A stretch of 64,000 nucleotides of DNA. Origin: Synechocystis sp. PCC 7509 (lineage in GTDB: Bacteria; Cyanobacteriota; Cyanobacteriia; Cyanobacteriales; Chroococcidiopsidaceae). This document shows positions 47,690 to 56,939 of the stretch, one piece after another (positions within the stretch are counted from its first letter, which is position 1; each line of letters begins with the position of its first letter). Made by a program: the position numbers and the translations under genes. The stretch covers positions 496,001 to 560,000 of the forward strand of contig NZ_ALVU02000001.1 in the NCBI RefSeq assembly GCF_000332075.2. The letters run 5' to 3'. Below the pieces are notes generated by a model, which was not told the origin of the DNA, did not search any database, and saw only the letters and a list, made by a program, of their open reading frames with translations.

Positions 47690-48114
47690 AATCTTACCTG
47701 TAAAGTCTAAATTATCTATTGGTCGAATCTATGATTTTACCCAAATATCGGATGCGATCGCAACTACTCAGTAATTCCTAGTAAAACGATCGCATTTATC
47801 ATCTTTTTCACAATTAAACATTGCCCTCTTGCATTAATCCCGGAAAGCCCCCTAAATCCCCCAAATTTGGGGGACTTTAAACTCCGGTTTCCCCCAGAAT
47901 TGGGGAGGCAAAAAGCGGTGTAGCTCTGCTTCCCGCTTTATTGCCGTGGGTTAGGGGGGCAAAAATTATTTACGCAAGAAGTCTATTGCCCTCAATAGTA
48001 GGATGTGACTAAGTTGAAACCGTCTTTCTTTACTGGAGAACGTTTAACTGAGCGATCGCATTATATCAGTACATTTGTACTCAATCAAGTTTTGTAATTG
48101 CCTACACGATCGCA
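47690..48114. other. Non-coding region with repeat and possible MITE
   Basis: No gene is seen in these 425 bases. A perfect 18-bp palindrome TCCCCCAAATTTGGGGGA lies at 47857-47874, followed by further C- and G-runs. The stretch from CCTCTTGCA (47825) to GCAAGAAGTC (47974-47983) is bounded by sequences resembling the ends of the IS5-like element (CCTCTTGCA / GCAAGAGGTC). It may thus be a small non-autonomous derivative of about 160 bp. Confidence 0.45.
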
Positions 48115-48327
48115 CTAACAGCAGTAATCAGAGCAATCGAGGGCTTTTTTGGTTAAAACGATCGCCGGATGTACAGCACATTTAAGGTAATGATTGTTAT
48201 CAAAGAATCGACAGTTAGTGCAAGGAACTTGCGGATACTGACTGATAACGTCTACTTTGTTGCTTCTAACTCGCGTCACCTTGCAACAAGCCACAACAAT
48301 AGATCCAACAGTGCCACAAACTATCAT
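48115..48327 (-). CDS. Small cysteine-rich protein with a membrane segment, possibly N-truncated
   Basis: 70 residues from the ATG at 48327. A hydrophobic start (VCGTVGSIVVACC) is followed by QVPCTNCRFFDNNHYLKCAV and ALDCSDYCC, giving seven cysteines after the membrane part. I recall this CTNCRFFDNNxYLKCAVHP block in other cyanobacterial hypothetical proteins. The frame stays open upstream for about 45 codons (including a stretch VVVILVPLSF) without a usable start, until a stop next to an IS5 end. The true N-terminus may have been lost by that insertion. The function is unknown. Confidence 0.6.
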   Translation of the reverse strand: MIVCGTVGSIVVACCKVTRVRSNKVDVISQYPQVPCTNCRFFDNNHYLKCAVHPAIVLTKKALDCSDYCC

Positions 48328-48460
48328 GAAACTCAGAGGAACTAAAATTACGACTACCCAATCATTGTTTCCGGCTTGAGGGACTGTGTTGTTGGGTTGG
48401 CTAAGTTGTTTAGCTTCAATTAATTTTATTTGCTCAAAACTCTGATCTTTTATGAATCTA

Positions 48461-49339
48461 TCCCACTAAGGTCAAAAGGTGATAATCTAATTGTCAGAGT
48501 GATTAAGTCCTACAGAATATGGCGGGAAGATTTGAGGGATTAAGCGATCTAGAATGGAAGTTGTTTGAGGATGTGATCGGCGAGAAAGGAGAAAAACGGG
48601 GACGGGGAATGCCCCATGCGCCTTTCCGTCATGTAATCAACACCTTAATGAAGGCAATTGATTACGGGCTGCCGTTGGTGCGATGTACCGAAGGGAGAAG
48701 TTTGGGCATCAAAAAGTTCAGCCCACCGATGGCTAAAAAGCTGGCAAGCAGATGGAACGCTAGAGCGACTACAAGCAAGGATATTAGGCATCGCCTCGGA
48801 AAAAGGATTAATTAACTGGAGTCATGGTGCGGTCGATGGCTCTTTTTCCCCCTGGGAAAGGAGGAGGTGAGGACGTTGCTTATGGCTATAAGGGCAAAGG
48901 AATTTTAATTCATACTTTGACCGACGGTAATGGTATGCCTCTGGCTAATTGCACGACCGCAGCTAATGGTAGTGAAAGAGAACAAGTGATGCCGCTATTG
49001 AATAGCGTTACTGTCAAAATTAATTCTCCTGGCAGACCCCGTAAACGGGTCAAAGTGCTGGCTGGGGACAAAGGCTATGACTCCAAAGATTTGCGTGCGG
49101 CTTTACGCAAACGTGGTATTAGACCGCAGTTGCCGAAGCGAGCCTGGAAAACTAAAAGAAATCGAGGTAGACCCATAAAAATGTCAGTCCCTCGTTTTCA
49201 ACAAGAGCGCTGCTTTGCATGGTTTCAACGGAAATACCGTAGACTTGTTGTTCGATGGGAAAGAATTTCTGCCTGCTTTAATGCTTTTATTTCCCTTGCA
49301 ACAATTCACATTTGGATTAACAGAATTTTATTACTGGGA
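48461..49339 (+). mobile_element. IS5-family insertion sequence, broken
   Basis: About 0.88 kb with inverted ends CTATCCCACTAA (48458-48469) and TTACTGGGATAG (49331-49342), matching at 11 of 12 positions. TA sits at both edges (48459-48460, 49340-49341). Its transposase has two single-base insertions. It lies between the small Cys-rich gene and the kdp operon and may have removed the former's start region or sequence beyond kdpC. Confidence 0.78.
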
Positions 49340-49342
49340 TAG
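48519..49342 (+). pseudogene. IS5-family transposase with two single-base insertions
   Basis: Frame 1 (from 48519) starts MAGRFEGLSDLEWKLFEDVI and runs to about VINTLM. Removing one A near 48650 continues into LITGCRWCDVPKGEVWASKS in frame 2, with the first Asp in WSHGAVDGSFS. Removing one C from the C5 run near 48850 continues into GKGGGEDVAYGYKGKG in frame 3, with AGDKGYDSKDLR (second Asp) and QQERCFAWFQRKYRRL (Glu). The DDE set survives, but the reading frame does not. Confidence 0.8.
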
Positions 49343-49408
49343 GTTCAAGGCATCAACTGAAAAAGCTTCAAAAGATTGCATATAAGTAATAGCGCTCTTG
49401 TAATGATT

Positions 49409-49445
49409 AAAAGCCTTGCTAAACGTCACACAGCAAGGCTTTTCG
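49409..49445 (-). terminator. Terminator of the kdp operon
   Basis: AAGCCTTGCT (49411-49420) pairs with AGCAAGGCTT (49432-49441). Read on the minus strand the hairpin follows the kdpC stop by about 10 bases and runs into TTTTAATC. Confidence 0.8.
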
Positions 49446-49450
49446 CCGTT

Positions 49451-50062
49451 TTAATTAGCTGATAAATTATCTAAAGCTAAATTTAGTTTGAGTACATTAA
49501 CTCCAGGTTCGCCGAAAATTCCCAAAAATCTACCATCGGTGTTTTGAGTGATTAGCGTCTTGATTTGGTCTGGAGAAAGCGATCGCACTCTTGCTAATCG
49601 TTCCGTCTGAGCATCAGCAGCAGCTACAGTAATATGAGGATCTAAGCTAGAGCCTGAAGTATAAACTAAATCCGCCGTTGGCTTAATACCCGCCTGTTGC
49701 AACTGTGAAACGCTTTCGTTAATGCGTTTGAGCAAATCGGGATTACTAGGAGCAAAATTACTAGCGCCAGATACACCAGTTGTTTGACCAATATTTTCTG
49801 GATCTCGCTCTTTGGCGGTAAAGCTGCTGTAGTTTGTCGTACTAGGACGGCTTTGGAAATAGCGCTCTGTCGTAAAAGCTTGACCAATCAAAGCCGAACC
49901 CACAATTTGTCCTTGAGCATTTTGAATCAGGCTACCGTTAGCTTGAAAAGGAAAGATAGTTTGAGCGATCGCGATCGTCACAAAAGGATAGATGATTGCT
50001 GTTAGTACCCAAATAACCAAAGTTACACGAATTGCTCTAGTAGTTTCGCTGACAATAGACAT
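49451..50062 (-). CDS. kdpC: Potassium-transporting ATPase subunit C
   Basis: A 203-residue KdpC with one N-terminal membrane helix (VTLVIWVLTAIIYPFVTIAI) and a periplasmic domain. IGQAFTTERYFQSRPSTTNY and ASNFAPSNPDLLKR are conserved, and so is the C-terminal DGRFLGIFGEPGVNVLKLN. KdpC stabilises the KdpFABC complex and raises ATP affinity. It is last in the operon, 3 bases after the KdpF-like gene. Confidence 0.96.
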   Translation of the reverse strand: MSIVSETTRAIRVTLVIWVLTAIIYPFVTIAIAQTIFPFQANGSLIQNAQGQIVGSALIGQAFTTERYFQSRPSTTNYSSFTAKERDPENIGQTTGVSGASNFAPSNPDLLKRINESVSQLQQAGIKPTADLVYTSGSSLDPHITVAAADAQTERLARVRSLSPDQIKTLITQNTDGRFLGIFGEPGVNVLKLNLALDNLSAN

Positions 50063-50065
50063 AAG

Positions 50066-50332
50066 TTAGAAACGCTCCGGTTGAAAAACGACAATAAATA
50101 AGTAAACGGTCAGTCCCAATGTCACCAAACCCAGTAAACCAAGCGCCCAAGCCGAACGGCGTTCTAAGCTTCCACCTGTAGCGGCGTAAACCGTTGGGGC
50201 AATTATCAAGTTCAGACACAGCACCAGAAAGATTCCCAAAGGCAGTTTTTGTCTGCGCCACTCTAACCACACAAAAGAAATACTTTCAGCAATACCAGGG
50301 ACTACAACATCGGCAATTGATTCAATTCTCAT
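50066..50332 (-). CDS. kdpF: KdpF-like subunit with N-terminal extension
   Basis: 88 residues. The last 25 (LGLVTLGLTVYLFIVVFQPE, then RF) are a KdpF helix, the small subunit that stabilises KdpFABC. In E. coli KdpF is only 29 residues; here there is an added N-terminal part with its own hydrophobic segment (LGIFLVLCLNLIIAPTVYA). The position between kdpB and kdpC supports the assignment, although KdpF is usually first in other bacteria. Confidence 0.8.
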   Translation of the reverse strand: MRIESIADVVVPGIAESISFVWLEWRRQKLPLGIFLVLCLNLIIAPTVYAATGGSLERRSAWALGLLGLVTLGLTVYLFIVVFQPERF

Positions 50333-50356
50333 AACTTTTTCCTCTTTTTTAGGTTG

Positions 50357-52450
50357 TCAAGCTAATCCCACCGCCGAGATTGCTAAATCAATCAACTTAA
50401 TAGCAATAAAGGGCGCAACCACTCCGCCGATCCCATAAATTAAGATATTGCGTTGCAATAATTGATTAGCTGTTAGCGGTCTAAACTTTACCCCACTCAA
50501 CGCCAAAGGAATCAAAGCCGGAATAATCAAAGCGTTATAAATTAGCGCTGACAGTACCGCCGAGTTGGTACTAGCTAAATTCATAATGTTCAGGCTACCA
50601 AGTTTGGCGGAGGCAAATATCACCGGGATAATGGCGAAGTATTTAGCAATATCGTTAGCAATAGAAAAGGTAGTCAACGCCCCGCGAGTAATCAGTAATT
50701 GCTTACCAATAGCAACGATATCAATGAGTTTTGTAGGGTCAGAATCTAAATCCACCATGTTAGCGGCTTCTTTTGCCGCTTGCGTCCCCGTATTCATGGC
50801 TACGCCAACATTGGCTTGGGCTAAGGCGGGAGCGTCGTTAGTACCATCTCCTGTCATGGCGACAAGTTTGCCCTGTGCTTGTTCTCGTTGAATTACAGCG
50901 ATTTTATCTTCCGGTGTCGCTTCAGCAATAAAGTCATCAACCCCAGCTTCGGCGGCAATTACTGAAGCCGTCAGCCGATTATCGCCCGTTAGCATGACGG
51001 TACGCACTCCCATGCGTCGCAACTGGTCAAAGCGTTCTTTGATGCCGGGTTTGACTATATCTTTGAGATAAATTACCCCGTAAATCTCGTTATTTTGGCA
51101 AACAGCTAAAGGCGTACCTCCTAGTCCGGAAACTCGTTCGTAGGCAGCATCAAGTTCTGATATATTGTTTCCACTACGCGATCGCACAAACCCTTTAATC
51201 GCTGACACCGCACCCTTACGCACCTCTGTACCATCAGGTAAATTTGTGCCGCTCATTCTCGTTTTAGCTGAAAAATCCACCGCTTCCGCTTTGGTGCGGT
51301 CAAAGGTCACTTTTGCGCCTAAACTATCTGCTAAACGGACAATAGATTTACCTTCGGGAGTTTCATCAAACACGCTTGCAGCCAAAACTACATTGGCAAT
51401 ATCCATCATTGAATGACCGTTGACGGGGATAAACTCGTCCGCTAATCGGTTGCCTAGGGTGATTGTCCCGGTTTTGTCCAAAATCAAGGTATTGATGTCG
51501 CCACACGCTTCTACCGCTCGTCCAGAAGTAGCTATGACGTTAAATTGAGCAACTCTATCCATGCCAGCAATTCCAATTGCACTAAGCAATCCACCAATGG
51601 TTGTGGGAATTAGCGCCACCAGTAAAGCAATTAAAATCACTATACTAACGGGGCTACCAACGTAATTAGCGATCGCCGGCAGCGTTGCAACTACAAATAA
51701 AAATACCAGTGTTAGCACGGCAAGGAGTACCGTTAAAGCTATTTCATTAGGGGTTTTTGACCTTTCTGCCCCTTCTACTAAGGCAATCATCCGGTCGATA
51801 AAACCTTTGCCAGGGTCGGAGGTAATTCTAATAGTTAATTCGTCAGAAATAATCCGCGTACCACCCGTTACAGAGCTTGCCACGTCTGAACCAGTTTCTT
51901 TAAGAACCGGCGCAGATTCCCCAGTAATTGCCGATTCATCCACCGAAGCGACACCCGCAATTACTTCACCATCGGCGGGGATAGTATCACCAGCTATTAC
52001 TTTAACGCGATCGCCTTGATGCAATTCTGTAGAAGATACTTCCATCATTTCACCATTGGGCAAAAGTTTTTGCGCGATCGTATCTGATTTCGTTGCCCGC
52101 AAGGCATCGGCTTGAGCCTTTCCCCGTCCTTCTGCTACCGATTCAGCAAAGTTGGCAAAGACCACCGTGAAAAACAAAATTATTGTAGTCAGTCCATTAA
52201 ATAAATGCTGATTTTCTCCAGGATAACGACCAAACAAATTAGGATCGATAGTTAATAACGCCGCGATAATTGTGGCAACCCAAACCAAAAACATCACCGG
52301 GTTTTTGATCATCTGCTTGGGGTTTAGCTTCACAAAAGCATCTTTAATCGCTCTAGAGTAAAGCCCTTGAGTATTTACCTTTGGCGTATGTTTGCGCTCA
52401 GAGCGCATTCCCCTAGGTTGAGGACGAGGAGACGAAGAATTGGCATCCAT
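50357..52450 (-). CDS. kdpB: Potassium-transporting P-type ATPase subunit B
   Basis: A 697-residue catalytic subunit. The actuator motif [10 protein letters not shown], the phosphorylation site [14 protein letters not shown], the hinge [20 protein letters not shown] and the KdpB-typical [19 protein letters not shown] are present. A basic N-terminal leader ([17 protein letters not shown]) precedes the first helix. The start ATG at 52448-52450 lies in the first copy of a 90-bp tandem duplication, so a second, decoy ATG with the same leader exists at 52540. Confidence 0.97.
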   Translation of the reverse strand: MDANSSSPRPQPRGMRSERKHTPKVNTQGLYSRAIKDAFVKLNPKQMIKNPVMFLVWVATIIAALLTIDPNLFGRYPGENQHLFNGLTTIILFFTVVFANFAESVAEGRGKAQADALRATKSDTIAQKLLPNGEMMEVSSTELHQGDRVKVIAGDTIPADGEVIAGVASVDESAITGESAPVLKETGSDVASSVTGGTRIISDELTIRITSDPGKGFIDRMIALVEGAERSKTPNEIALTVLLAVLTLVFLFVVATLPAIANYVGSPVSIVILIALLVALIPTTIGGLLSAIGIAGMDRVAQFNVIATSGRAVEACGDINTLILDKTGTITLGNRLADEFIPVNGHSMMDIANVVLAASVFDETPEGKSIVRLADSLGAKVTFDRTKAEAVDFSAKTRMSGTNLPDGTEVRKGAVSAIKGFVRSRSGNNISELDAAYERVSGLGGTPLAVCQNNEIYGVIYLKDIVKPGIKERFDQLRRMGVRTVMLTGDNRLTASVIAAEAGVDDFIAEATPEDKIAVIQREQAQGKLVAMTGDGTNDAPALAQANVGVAMNTGTQAAKEAANMVDLDSDPTKLIDIVAIGKQLLITRGALTTFSIANDIAKYFAIIPVIFASAKLGSLNIMNLASTNSAVLSALIYNALIIPALIPLALSGVKFRPLTANQLLQRNILIYGIGGVVAPFIAIKLIDLAISAVGLA

Positions 52451-52574
52451 AATTTACTGTCCACCACTAGCAATATTAAAAGCTCGCTCAGAGCGCATTC
52501 CCCTAGGTTGAGGACGAGGAGACGAAGAATTGGCATCCATAATTTACTGTCCACCACTAGCAATATTAAAAGCT
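52395..52574. repeat. Perfect 90-bp tandem duplication at the kdpA-kdpB junction
   Basis: Bases 52395-52484 are repeated exactly at 52485-52574. The unit spans the last codons and stop of kdpA and the first 18 codons of kdpB. kdpA ends in the upstream copy (stop at 52544); kdpB starts in the downstream copy (52450). The upstream kdpB start would give only about 30 codons before meeting the second kdpA stop. Confidence 0.95.
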
Positions 52575-54244
52575 TCAGCAATTGGCCCCAAAGCCAAAAC
52601 AGGAAAGAAAGTTAGCACTCCCAGAATCAAAACAATCCCCGCCGTGACACCAGTAAATAGCAATGAGTCGGTTCTTAAAGTTCCCGCAGTTTCGGGTACT
52701 GGTTGTTTGTGCGTCATGCTTTCGGCTAAAAGCAATATGGCAATGATGGGAATATAGCGCCCTCCCAAAAGGCTGACACAGGTGCTTAAGTTCCACCACA
52801 AGCCTGTAGGGGCGGGTTGACTGTCTGCCAGTCCTTCAAAACCAGAACCGTTGTTAGCGGCGGCGGAGGCGTACTCATACACCACTTGGGAAATGCCATG
52901 AAAGCCGGGGTTACTAATTCCCGCTAAAGTGTCGGGGAAAGCTAAAGTAATCGCACTGGGAATCAAAATCATAATGGGATGAACTAGCAACACTACACTC
53001 GCCAGCACAATTTCCCACTTTTCGATTTTGCGCCCCAAAAATTCCGGGGTTCGTCCGACCATCAAACCAGTTACAAACACCGTCAAAATCAGGTAAATAA
53101 ATAAGTAAGCTGTACCTGTTCCCTGACCGCCCCAGATGATTTGTAAAAATAGATTAAACATCGTAGAGAAACCACCGGGTGGCATAAAAGAATCGTGCAG
53201 ACTATTAATTGCGCCGCACATAGTCCCAGTAGTAGTCACCGCCCACAAAGCCGATTGCGCCCAGCCAAATCTAACTTCTTTCCCTTCTAAATTAGGTTGT
53301 TGTCCACCCAAAAGAGGATTTACAAGCGGATTGCCTTGGTACTCGCCTAAAGCTGTAAACCCGATTAAAACTACAAAAATAATAAAAACCATCCAAAACA
53401 GCAACCAAGCTTGCTTTGTATTGTTCGCAAACAAACCGTAGGTGTAAATCAAAGCGGCGGGAATGCACACCATCGCCAAGATTTCTAAGAGATTGCTGGC
53501 ATTATTAGGATTTTCAAAAGGATGAGCGGAGTTGATGGCAAAAAAGCCGCCGCCATTTTCTCCCAACTGTTTGATAATCTCAAAGTGAGCAACCGGGCCG
53601 CGTGCAATAACTTGGGTTGCGCCTTCTAAAGTTGTTACTGTTACAGGACTTGCGAGAGTTTCGGGAACACCTACAATTAGCAATAACAGCGCACCTACTA
53701 GCGAAATTGGTAGTAAAATTCGGGTGATGGCGCGAATTAAGTCAACATAAAAGTTGCCTAACGGTCTACCTGTTAAGCCCCGGATAAAGGCAATTCCGAC
53801 AGCTAAACCCGTTGCAGCCGAGGTAAACATATGATAACCAAGAGCTAGCATTTGACTTGCATAACTAAAGGTTGTCTCTCCTGAATAATGCTGCTGGTTA
53901 GTATTTGTAATAAATGAGATAGTTGTATGCAGGGCGGTATCCCAGCTAGGAGCGCCTAAGTTTGTCGGGTTGAGAAACAGCCATCCTTGATTCATGAGAA
54001 TAAACAAAATTAAAGCAGCCATGACAAGATTGCTATAAAGGATTGCTCTTGCATACTGCCAACCTGTCATCTCATCTTTTGTCACACCGCTTAAAGTGTA
54101 GATGACTTTCTCTACAGGGTTCATTATGGGATCAAGCAGAGTTTTTTTTTCCATAAAAACTCGCGCTATGTATTGTCCCAACAGGGGAGTAATTAACACC
54201 AGTATTAGTAGTGTTAATGCAATTTGAAAAATTCCTTGACACAT
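52544..54244 (-). CDS. kdpA: Potassium-transporting ATPase subunit A
   Basis: A 566-residue channel-like subunit related to Trk/Ktr transporters, with four pore-loop repeats. Selectivity segments are visible as [58 protein letters not shown] and [13 protein letters not shown]. It selects K+ and passes it to KdpB. It is first in the operon. Its C-terminus ...NIASGGQ and stop are duplicated 90 bp further on. Confidence 0.97.
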   Translation of the reverse strand: MCQGIFQIALTLLILVLITPLLGQYIARVFMEKKTLLDPIMNPVEKVIYTLSGVTKDEMTGWQYARAILYSNLVMAALILFILMNQGWLFLNPTNLGAPSWDTALHTTISFITNTNQQHYSGETTFSYASQMLALGYHMFTSAATGLAVGIAFIRGLTGRPLGNFYVDLIRAITRILLPISLVGALLLLIVGVPETLASPVTVTTLEGATQVIARGPVAHFEIIKQLGENGGGFFAINSAHPFENPNNASNLLEILAMVCIPAALIYTYGLFANNTKQAWLLFWMVFIIFVVLIGFTALGEYQGNPLVNPLLGGQQPNLEGKEVRFGWAQSALWAVTTTGTMCGAINSLHDSFMPPGGFSTMFNLFLQIIWGGQGTGTAYLFIYLILTVFVTGLMVGRTPEFLGRKIEKWEIVLASVVLLVHPIMILIPSAITLAFPDTLAGISNPGFHGISQVVYEYASAAANNGSGFEGLADSQPAPTGLWWNLSTCVSLLGGRYIPIIAILLLAESMTHKQPVPETAGTLRTDSLLFTGVTAGIVLILGVLTFFPVLALGPIAEAFNIASGGQ

Positions 54245-54729
54245 AAGTTATTAGCTATTTTGCTGCTAGATTAGGCGAAATATAACGGATTTGGCTGGAG
54301 AATACGCCAGAGTTTTGCAAAGTATATACCCGTACTTTTAGCATTTGTTTGTCGAGAACTAAGTCAGGAGTTTACTGTTAATCAGTTCTAAATAATTACC
54401 TTTGTTAAAAAATAATTATTTGATTAAATGTTGCAATGACAACTGTTTAAATTCTCAAATTCCTATTAAATAAAACCATGGCTTCAAAATTCATTCCTTA
54501 AGCTGCAACTAAACAAACCTCTACTTCTAAAACATCTAATTATTGGTAACAGTTTTCAACTAATGGCAGGTATAAATTGGTTGTTAAACAGTTATATGCT
54601 TAGTGTTTAGTGAGCATATATGTATCTATACTTGTAGATATATATATGCGAAAAATATATTTATCCGTCAATTAAATAGTTATGCTGTTAATAAACTTCA
54701 GCGCGTTAATGCTCAAAATAAAAATGTAA
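54245..54729. promoter_or_regulatory. Divergent regulatory region between kdpA and the histidine kinase
   Basis: 485 AT-rich bases without a gene. GCATATATGTATCTA (54614-54628) and TAGATATATATATGC (54635-54649) form a 15-bp inverted repeat with one mismatch around a 6-base loop, about 80 bases before the kinase start. It could be an operator or an RNA hairpin. The kdp promoter must be at the other side. I do not see a riboswitch pattern. Confidence 0.45.
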
Positions 54730-55845
54730 ATGTTACCTTGGTTTTTAAAATATCAGAGCATTTCCCCGCCCAAAAAGTTGCAGATAAAAGCATTTTGGTC
54801 AATTATTAGCCTATTTGCACTAATTGTAGGACTGGAATTTACTACACCCGTCAATTATGTATTTGGTTATCTGTACACCGGGCCAATTTTGCTTGCAACT
54901 TCTCGTTTAGGTCGAGTAGCAACTTTTTGGGCTACTGGATTAGCGGTAATTTTAACGATCTTAAACCTATGGATTCCGGGTAATACGGCAATTGAAAGCT
55001 CAACGGTAGTAAGTAGGATAATTGCTGCTGTCGCTCTAATTGTTACCGGAATTTTAGGCGATCGCAATCGAACTTACGAGCAAGAAATCGCCCAACAACA
55101 AGCCGTCTTACAATCTCAAGAGCAATTAGTCAGCGTTAGAGAAGATTTCGCTTCAACCTTGACTCATGACTTGAAAACACCGCTACTTGGAGCGATAGAA
55201 ACTCTCAAAGCCTTTCAGCAAGGCGTATTTGGGGCAGCAACACCCGTACAGCAAAAAGTCTTAGCAACCATCGTCCGCAGCCATCAAACTACTCTACAAC
55301 TGGTAGAAACACTGCTAAACGTATATCGCAATGACTTAGACGGATTAACATTGCAGTTAGCCCCCGTTGATTTAGTTATAGTAGCTTCTGATGCGATCGC
55401 TACATTGACCAATTTAGCCTCATCTCGGCAAATTTCCCTGAATTTAAACTACGGCGAGTCAGATTTTCGCCGCGCTTTTTGGGTAGAAGGCGACGCATTA
55501 CAACTCCAGCGCGTATTTATTAATTTACTAACTAATGGCATCAATCATTCGCCGCGTGGGGGAATGGTGGAAGTAGTGTTAACAAATCAATCAGACTACC
55601 AAATTGTCAAAGTGCTAGATAATGGATTGGGAATTACCGCCGCCGAACATCCGTATATATTTGAGCGATTTTATCAAGGATATAGCGATCGCCAAGCCAA
55701 AGGATCGGGGCTAGGATTGTACTTAACTCGGCAAATTATCACTGCTCACGGCGGTACAATTTGGGTAGAGAATCGTTTACCACGCGGCGCAATATTTGGA
55801 TTTCAATTACCTGCCTATCCCTTTCAGCCGTTTTTATCGACATAA
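54730..55845 (+). CDS. Membrane sensor histidine kinase
   Basis: 371 residues. Three or more hydrophobic segments (about 23-37, 65-82, 95-110) are followed by a short coiled coil and the HisKA domain with FASTLTHDLKTPLLGAIET (His 146). The ATPase domain has the N-box NLLTNGINHSP, DNGLGITAAE and GSGLGLYLTRQII. The small membrane domain without a large sensor loop resembles intramembrane-sensing kinases. It is followed after 1 base by its response regulator. It is divergent from kdpA; control of kdp is possible but it is not a KdpD. Confidence 0.92.
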   Translation: MLPWFLKYQSISPPKKLQIKAFWSIISLFALIVGLEFTTPVNYVFGYLYTGPILLATSRLGRVATFWATGLAVILTILNLWIPGNTAIESSTVVSRIIAAVALIVTGILGDRNRTYEQEIAQQQAVLQSQEQLVSVREDFASTLTHDLKTPLLGAIETLKAFQQGVFGAATPVQQKVLATIVRSHQTTLQLVETLLNVYRNDLDGLTLQLAPVDLVIVASDAIATLTNLASSRQISLNLNYGESDFRRAFWVEGDALQLQRVFINLLTNGINHSPRGGMVEVVLTNQSDYQIVKVLDNGLGITAAEHPYIFERFYQGYSDRQAKGSGLGLYLTRQIITAHGGTIWVENRLPRGAIFGFQLPAYPFQPFLST

Positions 55846-55846
55846 A

Positions 55847-56530
55847 ATGCCCTCTAATGTGCTGCGACTGTTGCTAGTTGAAGATGATGAGTTGTTTCGC
55901 CTCGGTTTGCGGGTAAAACTGCAACAAGAGACAGGTTTAGAAATTGTTGCCGAAGCAGAAGACGGCGAGAGTGCTGTAGAAATGGTTAAGCGCTATCCCC
56001 TTGATGTGGTGTTATTAGATATAGGATTGCCGGGAATTGGCGGTATTGAAGCTTGTCGTCAAATTAAGCAACAAAACCCACAACTACCAGTATTAGTATT
56101 AACATCGCACTCGCAACAGCCTTTAATTACGCGGTTACTAGAAGCTGGGGCGCAAGGCTACTGTTTAAAAGGAATTTCGGCAGAAGTTTTAGTTTTAGCA
56201 ATTCGTTCCGTTGCGGCGGGTGCTTCGTGGTGGGATCGAACCGCAACTACAGAAATTAGAGCTAAATTTGAACCTAATGATGAGGATAAAGAAGTAAAAG
56301 GATCGTCAACTTTACCTTTAACGCCGCGCGAACAAGAAATTTTGGCACTAATTGCTACAGGCAAATCAAATCAAGAGATTGCTGAAACCCTATATATTAC
56401 GCCAGGTACAGTTAGAGTACACGTCCATACAATTTTGCATAAATTGGGAGTACGCGATCGCACTCAAGCGGCGGTATTAGTTACCCAAAAACAATGGATG
56501 GCTACAGAATTAGCTAAACAAAATGATTGA
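55847..56530 (+). CDS. NarL/LuxR-type response regulator
   Basis: 227 residues from the ATG at 55847, one base after the kinase stop. The receiver domain has VEDDE (D13, D14), the phosphoacceptor D58 in VVLLDIGLPGIGG and VLTSHSQQ. The C-terminal LuxR helix-turn-helix is LTPREQEILALIATGKSNQE, then TVRVHVHTILHKLGVRDR. It should be phosphorylated by the adjacent kinase and act as a transcription factor. The targets are unknown; the kdp operon or this pair itself are candidates. Confidence 0.95.
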   Translation: MPSNVLRLLLVEDDELFRLGLRVKLQQETGLEIVAEAEDGESAVEMVKRYPLDVVLLDIGLPGIGGIEACRQIKQQNPQLPVLVLTSHSQQPLITRLLEAGAQGYCLKGISAEVLVLAIRSVAAGASWWDRTATTEIRAKFEPNDEDKEVKGSSTLPLTPREQEILALIATGKSNQEIAETLYITPGTVRVHVHTILHKLGVRDRTQAAVLVTQKQWMATELAKQND

Positions 56531-56653
56531 TTTGTCAGTAATTAGGAAATAATAAGTCCTATTTTAAACATCCACTTAACTCAAGATGCTTTAAATAGTG
56601 GCTTGTCCACCTCCGCCAAATACCTAACTTGACAATCCTCAGAAATGTTACTA

Positions 56654-56692
56654 CAGTAATACAAATGTAATAACATTACATTTGTATTACTG
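56654..56692. promoter_or_regulatory. 39-bp perfect palindrome, operator of the AbrB/Doc module
   Basis: CAGTAATACAAATGTAAT (56654-56671), spacer AAC, then its exact reverse complement (56675-56692). It ends 19 bases before the antitoxin ATG and has no T-tract, so an autoregulatory operator is more likely than a terminator. The half-site itself contains smaller repeats (ATACAAATGTAAT), which could bind two dimers. Confidence 0.7.
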
Positions 56693-56711
56693 AGAGCTTG
56701 GTGAAAATATC

Positions 56712-56939
56712 ATGTTTACCCTATTAAAGGTTCGGAAAGTTGGTAATTCGCTAGGAACGACACTCCCTAAAGAAATTTTGCAAAAACTCAATGTAGGCGA
56801 GGGCGATTGCGTCTTTGTTAAAGAAACAGCGTATGGTGTTGAGCTTACGGCTTACGATCCTGAGTTCGAGAAAGCAATGGAAGCCTATAAAGAAGTAAGC
56901 GGCTTATACAAAAATGCTCTACGCGAACTTGCTAAGTGA
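56712..56939 (+). CDS. AbrB/MazE-type antitoxin
   Basis: 75 residues. The N-terminal swapped-hairpin DNA-binding domain is LLKVRKVGNSLGTTLPKEIL and LNVGEGDCVFVKE; the C-terminal half (FEKAMEAYKEVSGLYKNALR) is the toxin-binding tail. Its stop overlaps the next ATG by 4 bases (ATGA-type coupling). It should bind the palindrome just upstream. Confidence 0.9.
   Translation: MFTLLKVRKVGNSLGTTLPKEILQKLNVGEGDCVFVKETAYGVELTAYDPEFEKAMEAYKEVSGLYKNALRELAK

Noticed and set aside
52367-52615. Plus- and minus-strand frames carrying two identical peptide halves at the kdp junction
   Set aside because: They arise only because a 90-bp unit (30 codons) is duplicated; they are not genes.
54603-54809. A 68-codon plus-strand frame before the histidine kinase
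   Set aside because: It covers the AT-rich inverted repeat and overlaps the kinase start in another frame, with no resemblance to known proteins.
56654-56692. The long palindrome as a transcription terminator
   Set aside because: No T-run follows on either strand and it lies directly before the antitoxin start.
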